A DNA stretch of 7,142 nt from an uncultured Verrucomicrobiota bacterium (GTDB lineage: Bacteria; Verrucomicrobiota; Kiritimatiellia; RFP12; UBA1067): contig CALYTX010000067.1 in NCBI GenBank assembly GCA_945487985.1, positions 1 to 7,142 on the forward strand, given 5' to 3'. This document shows positions 1 through 5,517 of the stretch, piece after piece (the first letter of the stretch is position 1; each line of letters opens with the position of its first letter). The translations under genes were made by a program, and so were the position numbers. Below the pieces are notes generated by a model. It was not told where the DNA came from. It did no database searches and saw nothing but the letters and a program-made list of their open reading frames with translations.

Positions 1-25
1 GGCGGAGGGGCGGGGGGTGTGAGAA

Positions 26-88
26 ATGACGCTTTCGCAGATGGATGAGGTTTGGAACAAGGTTAAGCGGGAAGGCGAGCTGGCCTAA
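26..88 (+). pseudogene. MazG-like C-terminal tail, frame interrupted
   Basis: The 20 codons from ATG 26 to TAA 86-88 read MTLSQMDEVWNKVKREGELA. This resembles the end of MazG nucleoside triphosphate pyrophosphohydrolases, where a 'leemd..W...K' helix closes the protein (the E. coli protein ends with a similar METMEEVW/VKRQ-type stretch). The frame cannot be followed upstream: TGA at 20-22 stops it two codons before the ATG. The neighbouring frame (codons from base 3) runs up to TGA 27-29, which overlaps the ATG as ATGA. A single base change at the TGA, or one missing A in the AAA run at 24-26, would restore a continuous MazG-like end, and both readings keep the expected spacing before TLSQMD. 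A broken gene, a sequencing error, or an independent 20-residue peptide all remain possible. Only 25 bases lie upstream, so the assignment is tentative. Confidence 0.4.
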
Positions 89-106
89 GGAAGGGGCAGG
101 AGCCGC

Positions 107-967
107 GTGACGGTTGAGATTCTCCAGCCGCATGGTTTTTGCGCCGGTGTTGAGAATGCCCTGCGCAAGGCGTCTCGTTTGCTTGACGCGCTCCAAGCTT
201 CGCCAGCAGACGGCCGGCCACAGACGGTATACTGCCTTCACGAAATTGTCCACAACGAACTTGTCATCAGCAAGTTGCGCGCCCGGGGGATGGTTTTTGT
301 CGATTCGCTTAGTCAGGTGCCAGAGTTCTCTACGGTAATGTTTTCCGCCCATGGGGTTGGGCCAACGGTGCGTGCAGAGGCGGAAAATCGCAATTTGCGC
401 GTGGTAGACGCGACGTGTCCATTCGTCGAACGAGTCCACCGCGCAGCGAGGGATTTCGCCGAACGCGGGTTGAGGGTTGTGGTCATCGGTCATGCCGGAC
501 ATGCGGAAGTGAGGGGGCTTGTGGGCGAAGCGAAAAACCCGGTGGTGGTCGATCGCTTTCCCCATCCGGCGTTGCCCGCAATCCCGGCCGGCGATAAATC
601 CGCGCCTTTGGGCGTGGTCAGTCAGACGACGATGAACGCCGACGATGTCGACAGGATTGTGCAAGGCATCCGGCGCTGCTACCAGGTCGAATCGACGGCC
701 GAGGTGTGCCGGGCGACCAAGGAGCGGCAGGATGCGGTAAAGAATTTCGGCGGCGACGCCTTGCTGGTGCTGGGTAGCGCCAATTCGTCCAACACCCTGC
801 GGCTTTGCGAAGTGGCGCGTTGCCGGACTTTTCGCGCCGGCACGCTCGAGGAGGTGGCGCGGCTCGATTTCAGCGGTGTGGAGCGCTTGGGGGTCACGAG
901 CGGCGCATCCACGCCCGAGGATTTCTTCGCCGCCGCCGTAGAGTTGCTGCGCAAAAGAAAGGAGTAG
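107..967 (+). CDS. ispH: 4-hydroxy-3-methylbut-2-enyl diphosphate reductase
   Basis: IspH (LytB) carries out the last step of the methylerythritol phosphate pathway, reducing HMBPP to isopentenyl and dimethylallyl diphosphate in the cytoplasm with a [4Fe-4S] cluster. The three cluster cysteines are visible: C12 in HGFCAGVENA, C104 in DATCPFVERVH and C201 in EVCRATKERQ. Substrate-binding motifs are present as HEIVHN (residues 45-50), AHG (81-83), GHAGHAEV (129-136), SQTT (172-175), GSANSSNT (223-230) and GVTSGAS (262-268). At 286 residues it is full length though slightly short for the family. The GTG start at 107 is chosen because the cluster motif normally lies about ten residues in, and CAGGAG at 97-102 is a good ribosome binding site. 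It follows the MazG-like tail by 18 bases and precedes dsbD by six, suggesting one operon. Identity is secure. Confidence 0.97.
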   Translation: MTVEILQPHGFCAGVENALRKASRLLDALQASPADGRPQTVYCLHEIVHNELVISKLRARGMVFVDSLSQVPEFSTVMFSAHGVGPTVRAEAENRNLRVVDATCPFVERVHRAARDFAERGLRVVVIGHAGHAEVRGLVGEAKNPVVVDRFPHPALPAIPAGDKSAPLGVVSQTTMNADDVDRIVQGIRRCYQVESTAEVCRATKERQDAVKNFGGDALLVLGSANSSNTLRLCEVARCRTFRAGTLEEVARLDFSGVERLGVTSGASTPEDFFAAAVELLRKRKE

Positions 968-973
968 TAATCA

Positions 974-2227
974 ATGGGCAAGTTCGTCTTTTTGGCATGG
1001 GCCGCACTTTTGCCGGCATTGCTTGTTGCCGATGTGTATCTTATTGATGGGGAACGCATCGAGGGCGAAGTTCACGAGGTCGGCGGGCAGCTGACGATTT
1101 GCACCGACGGGATGTGCATGGTCATACCCGAGGGTGCAATCAAGCTTGCCGGCGGCGAAGGGGCTTGCGCGGCGACGGATGCGGAGGCGTCCAGCGTAGC
1201 GACGGACGCCAATGCGCGGCTTTTGATGGGGTATGTTTCTGCTGCGGAGCTGATTGGCTTTTTGCGCGGCGAAACGAGCGATCTTTTCTCCGGCAAGTCG
1301 GCTTGGCTGGTCGTTGTGCTCATTTTGTTGGGCGGGCTGATGATGAATCTCACTCCGTGCGTGCTGCCGATGGTGCCAGTCAATATTATGGTGATCGGCA
1401 AATCGGCTGCGCGCGGTTGCTGGTACGGACTTGGCATCGCTGTAGCCTACGGAGCGCTGGGTTTGGCCTCGGCACTGGGCGGACTCGTCTTCGGGGAGTT
1501 ACAGTCGAGCCCGTGGTTCAATCTTGCAGTCGCTGCAGTTTTTCTCATGCTCTCACTTTCTATGTTCGGACTTTTCCATATCGATTTTTCCCGCGCCCGC
1601 GGAGTGTTTGCCGCCCGCCGGACGACGATGCTGCCGGGACTGTTCGCCTTCTCAATTGGCGCGGTCAGCGCGGTTTTGGCCGGAGCTTGCGTCGCCCCAG
1701 TGCTCATTGCGGTATTGTTGCTCGTTGCCAGACTCTACGCGCAGGGAGAAGTGCTGGCGCTCGGTTTGCCGTTTGTGCTGGGCGCGGGCATGGCGCTGCC
1801 GTGGCCGTTCGTCGGCGCAGGGTTGCAGGTGTTGCCCCGGCCGGGTGCGTGGATGAAATACGTCAACCGCTTTTTCGCGCTCGTCGTGCTCGCTCTCGCC
1901 GTTTGGTACGGACGCCAAGCATGGCGCGGCTTTGTCCCGGATTCCTCGCCGGCCGCCGCCGGAGAGCAGCCGCTGGCGGCGATTGCCATGACGCCGGAGA
2001 CTTTTTCGCTTGATGGGCTTCCTCGTCCGGTGTTAGTCGATTGCTGGGCAAGCTGGTGCAAGAATTGTGCGGCGATGGAAAAGACCGTATTCGTCGATTC
2101 CCAGGTCGTCAAGGAACTGGAGCGTTTCACGGTTGTTCGCCTCCAGGCGGAGGATATGTCTGCGTTGCGCCGGCTACCGGGGTTTTCCGAGGTGAAAGGC
2201 TTGCCGGCCTTTGTCTTGTTTGAATAA
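974..2227 (+). CDS. dsbD: DsbD-like thiol:disulfide interchange protein, C-terminally short
   Basis: DsbD-family proteins carry electrons from cytoplasmic thioredoxin across the inner membrane to periplasmic thiol proteins. Residues 1-19 form a signal peptide (LLVAD cleavage region). Residues 20-60 are a small beta-rich stretch of the 'VYLIDGERIEGEV' type with a C43-x4-C48 pair, not the usual DsbD alpha domain. Residues 110-315 hold the hydrophobic transporter with the two key membrane cysteines, C129 in LTPCVLPMVP and C239 in GACVAPVL. Residues 343-417 are a thioredoxin-like domain with C362-K-N-C365 and the cis-proline in GLP (411). The protein stops six residues after that proline, so the last strand and helix of the fold, roughly 30 residues, are missing. 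At 417 residues it is shorter than E. coli DsbD (about 560). ATG 974 has AAAGGAG nine bases upstream overlapping the ispH stop. The family is clear; which partner it reduces cannot be told. Confidence 0.88.
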   Translation: MGKFVFLAWAALLPALLVADVYLIDGERIEGEVHEVGGQLTICTDGMCMVIPEGAIKLAGGEGACAATDAEASSVATDANARLLMGYVSAAELIGFLRGETSDLFSGKSAWLVVVLILLGGLMMNLTPCVLPMVPVNIMVIGKSAARGCWYGLGIAVAYGALGLASALGGLVFGELQSSPWFNLAVAAVFLMLSLSMFGLFHIDFSRARGVFAARRTTMLPGLFAFSIGAVSAVLAGACVAPVLIAVLLLVARLYAQGEVLALGLPFVLGAGMALPWPFVGAGLQVLPRPGAWMKYVNRFFALVVLALAVWYGRQAWRGFVPDSSPAAAGEQPLAAIAMTPETFSLDGLPRPVLVDCWASWCKNCAAMEKTVFVDSQVVKELERFTVVRLQAEDMSALRRLPGFSEVKGLPAFVLFE

Positions 2228-2239
2228 GAGGGTGGGGAG

Positions 2240-3508
2240 ATGAGAATTCCAGAGCTTCTGGCCCCGGCGGGCGATTTCGTTTCCTTGCAGGCCGCGATTG
2301 ACGCGGGCGCCGATGCGGTATATTTCGGGCTGGGCGATTTCAATATGCGCGCGCGTAGCGGCGTCAATTTCAAGCTTGAAGATCTGCCCGAGATTGCACG
2401 GCGCTGCGGACGCATCAAGCGGTATCTTGCGCTCAATGCGATTGTGTTCGACGGCGAATTCGACGCGCTTGAGCGGACTATCGCCGCGGCTAAAGACTAT
2501 ATCGACGCCGCCATAGCTTCAGACTGGGGCGTGATTTCGCTTCTGCGCAAGCACGGGATTGAGGTGCACGCCTCCACGCAAATGTCTATTTCGAATTCCG
2601 CCGCGGTCGAATTCCTGGCTGCTGCGGGGGTGGCGCGGGTGGTGCTCGCGCGAGAATGCACGCTCGCCGAGATTGCGCGGATCATCCGCCAGATCGAAGC
2701 GTTGCACATCTCCGCGCCGGGCGCCGGGCGCGATATGGAAGTGGAATGTTTCGTCCACGGCGCGCAATGCGTAGCCGAGTCGGGGCGCTGTTTCATGAGC
2801 CATTCCGTCTTTGGCAAATCGGCTTGCCGCGGGGAATGCACCCAGCCGTGCCGGCGGCGGTATCTCATCAAGGCGGTTGATTTCTATGCGAACGAAGACG
2901 GCTCGCCGGTGCACGATGCGAAAGCCGAGTTTATCCTTGGCCCCCACACCGTAATGTCGGCTCGAGATGTCTGTACGCTTGGGTTCGTCGACCGGCTGAT
3001 GGAAGCGGGGATTGCCAGCTTCAAAATCGAAGGGCGCGCGCGTAATGCCAATTATGTCAAGACCGTGGTCGAGTGCTATCGGTGCGCAATCGACGCGGTG
3101 GCTGCGCGCCGCTACACTCCCCAGCTTGCCGCCGAGCTGACCGAGAAGGCCAAGCGCGTTTTTCACCGCGAATTTTCCGACGGAATGTATTTCGGGCGGC
3201 CGGGCGTCGACCAGTTCACCGATTCGGAGGATTCGCTTGCGACTACGGTCAAGCGCCATGTCGGAATCGTAATCGACTATTTCGCCAAGGCGGGAATCGC
3301 CCAGGTGCAGATCCAAGACCACGCCATCCGTTCCGGCGACCATCTGCAGATCCACGGTCACACGACCGGCGTCAAGGAATTCGTGCTTGGCGAAATGCGT
3401 CGCGATGAAGAGCGCGTCGAAGTAGGCGAACGCGGCAACTGGGTCACATTCAAGTCGCCGCGCTGCCGTGTTGGCGACAAGGTGTTTTTCGAAGAATATC
3501 GCGGGTAG
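2240..3508 (+). CDS. trhP: U32-family protein, TrhP/YegQ type (tRNA U34 hydroxylation)
   Basis: This is a U32 family protein of 422 residues, close in length and organisation to YegQ/TrhP and Bacillus YrrO. Those are now known to act in prephenate-dependent hydroxylation of wobble uridine 34 in tRNA rather than as proteases. The N-terminus PELLAPAGDF..L..A...GADAVYFG (5-30) is the family hallmark. The U32 signature is present from E169 to S187 (ECFVHGAQC...SGRC.MS), with Gln176 where Leu/Ile/Val/Met is usual. The likely Fe-S ligands are among C177, C184, C200 and C204; C170 and C196 are additional. LEGR-type motif FKIEGRARN lies at 261-269, and residues 335-422 form the small C-terminal beta domain. 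It starts 12 bases after dsbD in the same frame, with a purine-rich GAGGGTGGGGAG site before ATG 2240. A different U32 function (for example rRNA hydroxylation) is possible, but those proteins are usually longer. Confidence 0.85.
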   Translation: MRIPELLAPAGDFVSLQAAIDAGADAVYFGLGDFNMRARSGVNFKLEDLPEIARRCGRIKRYLALNAIVFDGEFDALERTIAAAKDYIDAAIASDWGVISLLRKHGIEVHASTQMSISNSAAVEFLAAAGVARVVLARECTLAEIARIIRQIEALHISAPGAGRDMEVECFVHGAQCVAESGRCFMSHSVFGKSACRGECTQPCRRRYLIKAVDFYANEDGSPVHDAKAEFILGPHTVMSARDVCTLGFVDRLMEAGIASFKIEGRARNANYVKTVVECYRCAIDAVAARRYTPQLAAELTEKAKRVFHREFSDGMYFGRPGVDQFTDSEDSLATTVKRHVGIVIDYFAKAGIAQVQIQDHAIRSGDHLQIHGHTTGVKEFVLGEMRRDEERVEVGERGNWVTFKSPRCRVGDKVFFEEYRG

Positions 3509-3512
3509 TGCG

Positions 3513-3531
3513 CCATAGGTTGGCCCTATGG
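3513..3531 (+). other. Stem-loop after the U32 gene
   Basis: CCATAGG (3513-3519) and CCTATGG (3525-3531) form a perfect 7-bp stem with a five-base loop, beginning four bases after the U32 stop codon. No T-run follows on either strand, so it is not a standard intrinsic terminator. It could mark or protect the 3' end of the upstream operon transcript, or bind a regulator. Confidence 0.45.
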
Positions 3532-3551
3532 ATAAAGCGAAGCAATCCCGA

Positions 3552-3581
3552 TTGGCGCGCTGATGATTAAAATGGTAAAAT
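3552..3581 (+). promoter_or_regulatory. Candidate metF promoter
   Basis: TTGGCG (3552-3557) and TAAAAT (3576-3581) resemble sigma-70 -35 and -10 boxes with an 18-base spacer. A start about seven bases beyond the -10 box would fall at or next to the metF ATG (3589), giving a transcript with little or no leader. This agrees with the absence of a Shine-Dalgarno sequence. Predicted from hexamers only. Confidence 0.45.
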
Positions 3582-3584
3582 CAT
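3563..3584. repeat. Inverted repeat over the metF -10 region
   Basis: ATGATT (3563-3568) and AATCAT (3579-3584) are perfect 6-base inverted arms separated by ten bases. The pair covers the candidate -10 box and ends five bases before the metF start codon, a fitting position for a repressor operator. It does not resemble the MetJ box AGACGTCT. The AT-rich composition means chance is possible. Confidence 0.3.
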
Positions 3585-3588
3585 TGAA

Positions 3589-4464
3589 ATGAAGAGTATC
3601 AAAGATATCGTTAGCTCTGGACGTCCTGGCATTTCGTTTGAAGTATTTCCGCCCAAGCGGGATGCTTCGCTCGATCCAGTCAAGGATGCAGTACGCCAGT
3701 TAGCGCTTGAACGCCCTGAATTCATATCTGTAACCTATGGCGCGGCAGGTGGGGACTCGAGCATCAACACTGGCGCAATTGCCGATTATGTCCAGAAGGA
3801 ATGCTCGGTTCCAGCCCTTGCCCATCTCACCTGCGTGATGGCTACGCGCGATGGCATTGCCGCCGAGGCGCAGCGAATGCGCGAACTTGGAATTCTCAAT
3901 GTATTGGCGCTTCGCGGCGATTTACCCCCGCAGGAGGGGTCGGTTCCTTGCGGACATTTCAAGCACGCTGTAGAGTTGGTGGGGTTTCTGAAGGAGCAAT
4001 TTCCCGCCTTTTGCATCGGCGGGGCTTGCTATCCCGAGGGACACCCGGAATGCGAGCATTTGAGCGCGGATATCGCTTTTTTGAAGGCGAAGGTCGACGC
4101 CGGGCTCGATTTCTTGACAACCCAGATGTTTTTCGACAACAATATTCTGTACGCCTATCTGGCGAAGATTCGCTCGGCAGGAATCAAGGTTCCGGTAGTT
4201 GCCGGCATAATGCCGGTGACCAACGCTAAACAGATAGCACGCATTTGTCGTCTTTCAGGGACATTGCTGCCGCCGCGATTTCGCGCCATAGTCGATCGTT
4301 TCGGAGAAAACCCCGAGGCGATGCTCGAGGCTGGAATCGCTCATGCGACCGAGCAGATTGTCGATCTTTTCGCAAACGGGGTGGACAATGTCCATGTTTA
4401 CACGATGAACAAACCAGACGTCGGGCGGCGGATTATGGCCAATCTGCGCTCAATCCTTTCCTGA
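3589..4464 (+). CDS. metF: 5,10-methylenetetrahydrofolate reductase
   Basis: MetF is the FAD-dependent cytoplasmic enzyme that reduces 5,10-methylene-THF to 5-methyl-THF, the methyl donor for methionine synthesis. The 291-residue length matches the bacterial single-domain form and indicates a complete TIM barrel. Conserved motifs are in order: SFEVFPPK (16-23, with catalytic Glu18), TYGAAGG (49-55), AHLTCV (78-83), LRGD (108-111, flavin-binding Asp), GGACYPEGHPE (144-154), TQMFFDN (178-184), AGIMPV (205-210) and HVYTMNKP (269-276). ATG 3589 places the catalytic Glu at its normal distance from the start. No Shine-Dalgarno sequence precedes it. It is separated from the U32 gene by 80 bases with a stem-loop and a promoter-like sequence, so it is probably its own transcription unit. 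It ends in TGA, confirming TGA as a stop here. Its partner methionine synthase is not in view. Confidence 0.96.
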   Translation: MKSIKDIVSSGRPGISFEVFPPKRDASLDPVKDAVRQLALERPEFISVTYGAAGGDSSINTGAIADYVQKECSVPALAHLTCVMATRDGIAAEAQRMRELGILNVLALRGDLPPQEGSVPCGHFKHAVELVGFLKEQFPAFCIGGACYPEGHPECEHLSADIAFLKAKVDAGLDFLTTQMFFDNNILYAYLAKIRSAGIKVPVVAGIMPVTNAKQIARICRLSGTLLPPRFRAIVDRFGENPEAMLEAGIAHATEQIVDLFANGVDNVHVYTMNKPDVGRRIMANLRSILS

Positions 4465-4520
4465 TCGTCCGTGCTTCCTTTTCATGTCGACGCCTTGGCA
4501 TCGGATACCCGTTACAATCC

Positions 4521-4576
4521 GTCTGCGGGCTGCCACTTATGCCTGGAACTCGCAGTCCGATACATAAGCAGCAGAC
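4521..4576. other. Nested complementary arms in the convergent gap
   Basis: Between metF and the small heat-shock gene, GTCTGC (4521-4526) can pair with GCAGAC (4571-4576), and inside it CTTATG (4536-4541) can pair with CATAAG (4563-4568). Together they could form a bulged hairpin in RNA of either strand. The rest of 4465-4604 has no convincing ORF, tRNA or T-run. This may be a 3' untranslated structure or chance. Confidence 0.22.
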
Positions 4577-4604
4577 ACCGAGACGGAGTGCAAACTGGCC
4601 TTGG

Positions 4605-4630
4605 ACCGGCGTTGCGGCGGCAACGCCGGT
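4605..4630. terminator. Perfect 11-bp stem-loop between convergent genes
   Basis: ACCGGCGTTGC (4605-4615) and GCAACGCCGGT (4620-4630) form a perfect GC-rich stem with a four-base loop. It abuts the stop codon of the minus-strand small heat-shock gene and lies 140 bases past metF, which is read toward it. Neither side has a proper T-run, so it is a transcript-end or RNA-stabilising hairpin rather than a classic intrinsic terminator. Position between converging genes supports a shared role. Confidence 0.55.
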
Positions 4631-4966
4631 TTAGAGGATTTCGATGCGCTTGGGTTTGACTTCGGGCTTCTTGCTCACCGTGATGGCGAGCAGTCCGTTC
4701 TCCAGCTTGGCTTTCATCGTCGCGGGATCGGCCATTTCCGGAAGCTCTGCGCTCATAGCGTAGTTCTTGCGCTCGAATTCGGACGCCACCTCTTTGAACC
4801 CTGCGGGGGTGTCGAATTGGGCATGGGTTTTCAAGGTGAGTGTTTTGCCGTCGAGATGCAGCTCGACGTCTCCCTTGCCGACCCCGGGAACTTCAATTGT
4901 CAGCTCATAGGCTTCGGGAGTTTCGGTGTAGGTTGAAGAAGGGACGATGTAGGTTTCGCGATTCAT
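4631..4966 (-). CDS. hsp20: Small heat-shock protein (Hsp20/alpha-crystallin), second of pair
   Basis: Small heat-shock proteins are ATP-independent holdases that form oligomers and keep unfolding proteins soluble. This 111-residue product is mostly the alpha-crystallin domain: YELTIEVPGV (20-29), DVELHLDGKTLTL (33-45), LPEMAD (75-80), the signature AKLENGLLAITV (86-97) and a C-terminal I-E-I (108-110) of the oligomerisation type. SKK replaces the usual LPK, and the N-terminal arm is very short. An ATG nine codons upstream (4991-4993) overlaps the previous gene's stop as ATGA, but ATG 4966 is preferred. It has a full AAGGAG seven bases before it, and the extra residues (NPNSRRKK) are translated Shine-Dalgarno sequence. 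It lies 23 bases after its paralogue in the same operon and probably mixes with it. The two proteins are clearly diverged, so not a recent duplication. Confidence 0.92.
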   Translation of the reverse strand: MNRETYIVPSSTYTETPEAYELTIEVPGVGKGDVELHLDGKTLTLKTHAQFDTPAGFKEVASEFERKNYAMSAELPEMADPATMKAKLENGLLAITVSKKPEVKPKRIEIL

Positions 4967-4973
4967 TTTCTTT

Positions 4974-4979
4974 CTCCTT
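4974..4979 (-). promoter_or_regulatory. Ribosome binding site fixing the start of the second Hsp20
   Basis: On the minus strand AAGGAG lies seven bases upstream of ATG 4964-4966. The alternative upstream ATG (4991-4993) would place this site inside the coding region and has no comparable site of its own. This favours the shorter, 111-residue protein. Confidence 0.75.
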
Positions 4980-4989
4980 GAATTTGGGT

Positions 4990-5385
4990 TCATGCAATAG
5001 TGATTTTGCGCACACCTTCGGCTTCGGCCTTAGGCAGCTCGAGACGTAGAATGCCGTTCGTGAATCTGGCGTTGGCCTTGTTGGCATCGACGCGGAAGGG
5101 CAGATTCAGCCGGCGGCTCCATGTCGGGGCGGACGGTTGCTTGTCGTTCTCGGTGTGAGGTTTGTCGGCCACAATCGCCGCTTGCGGTTCGAGCGAAAGT
5201 TCTACGTCAGCAGCGGTCTTCCCCGGCAGTTCCATATCGATGATAATGGCATTATCGTCGAGGAAAACATTTACGGGCGGGAATTTTCCCGCGGCGCGTG
5301 CGCGGATGTTGCGCAGGGCGGATCCTCTGACATTGAAGATTTCGTCGAGCAGGCGGAACGGATCCATATTCATCATGGTGTTCAT
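4990..5385 (-). CDS. hsp20: Small heat-shock protein (Hsp20/alpha-crystallin), first of pair
   Basis: This is a 131-residue Hsp20-family holdase chaperone. A short N-terminal arm (MDPFRLLDEIF, 7-17) is typical of bacterial class A small heat-shock proteins. The alpha-crystallin domain follows: FPPVNVFLDD (35-44), IIDMELPG (48-55), DVELSLE (60-66), RRLNLPFRVD (91-100), the signature ARFTNGILRLELPK (106-119) and a C-terminal I-T-I (128-130). The ATG at 5385 has AGGAAGGA about five bases before it on the minus strand; in-frame ATGs at codons 4, 5 and 7 are less well placed. It ends in TGA, 23 bases before the ribosome-bound start of the second Hsp20, so the two are co-transcribed. It starts about 70 bases after the hemA terminator, implying its own, presumably stress-controlled, promoter. 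Confidence 0.95.
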   Translation of the reverse strand: MNTMMNMDPFRLLDEIFNVRGSALRNIRARAAGKFPPVNVFLDDNAIIIDMELPGKTAADVELSLEPQAAIVADKPHTENDKQPSAPTWSRRLNLPFRVDANKANARFTNGILRLELPKAEAEGVRKITIA

Positions 5386-5458
5386 TTTTCCTTCCTTTCT
5401 TCTTTGGAATCAATTTTCGCTCTTGATAAAGCACAAGCGTGCCAGAGGCGGGAAGGGT
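5386..5458 (-). promoter_or_regulatory. Leader and likely promoter region of the hsp20 pair
   Basis: This gap between the hemA terminator and the first hsp20 should hold its promoter. I see no clear sigma-70, sigma-32, CIRCE or HAIR match. On the minus strand CCTTCC (5456-5451) is complementary to GGAAGG of the ribosome binding site (5395-5390), and UUCC nearer the start can also pair with GGAA. A temperature-sensitive leader is therefore conceivable. GCAC-N4-GTGC (5442-5431) forms a small hairpin between them. Confidence 0.3.
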
Positions 5459-5484
5459 AAAAAATGTCGCTTGCTTGCGACATT
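5459..5484 (-). terminator. Intrinsic terminator after hemA
   Basis: Read on the minus strand, AATGTCGC and GCGACATT (5484-5463) form a perfect 8-bp stem with a six-base loop, followed directly by more T to give six in a row (5464-5459). It lies 33 bases past the hemA stop codon and before hsp20, separating the two transcription units. Confidence 0.82.
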
Positions 5485-5517
5485 CTGTTCCGCGTGAGCG
5501 CCAAATTGTCCGTTTGC

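Noticed and set aside
20..22. TGA read as an amino acid in the MazG-like tail
   Set aside because: metF and the first hsp20 end at TGA at normal family lengths, so TGA works as a stop in this genome.
1099..2013. 304-codon open frame overlapping dsbD on the plus strand
   Set aside because: Arg/Ala-rich composition with no family motifs; it is the shifted frame of a GC-rich real gene.
2519..3361. 280-codon minus-strand open frame opposite the U32 gene
   Set aside because: It mirrors a fully supported gene with conserved motifs, has no ribosome binding site and no recognisable product.
3513..3531. Intrinsic terminator after the U32 gene
   Set aside because: The 7-bp stem is real but the bases following it on both strands lack a T-run, so it is listed as a plain stem-loop.
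4465..4604. tRNA gene in the convergent gap
   Set aside because: No acceptor stem, T-loop GTTCRA or anticodon arm could be assembled on either strand.
5431..5444. Sigma-54-like TGGCAC...TGC upstream of hsp20
   Set aside because: The GG-to-GC spacing is nine bases instead of the required ten and the downstream half matches poorly.
5386..5517. CIRCE, HAIR or sigma-32 site before hsp20
   Set aside because: No GCACTC-type arms, no CTTGAGT-N7-ACTCAAG and no CCCCAT-like -10 are present; CTTG-N8-CAAG has the wrong spacing.
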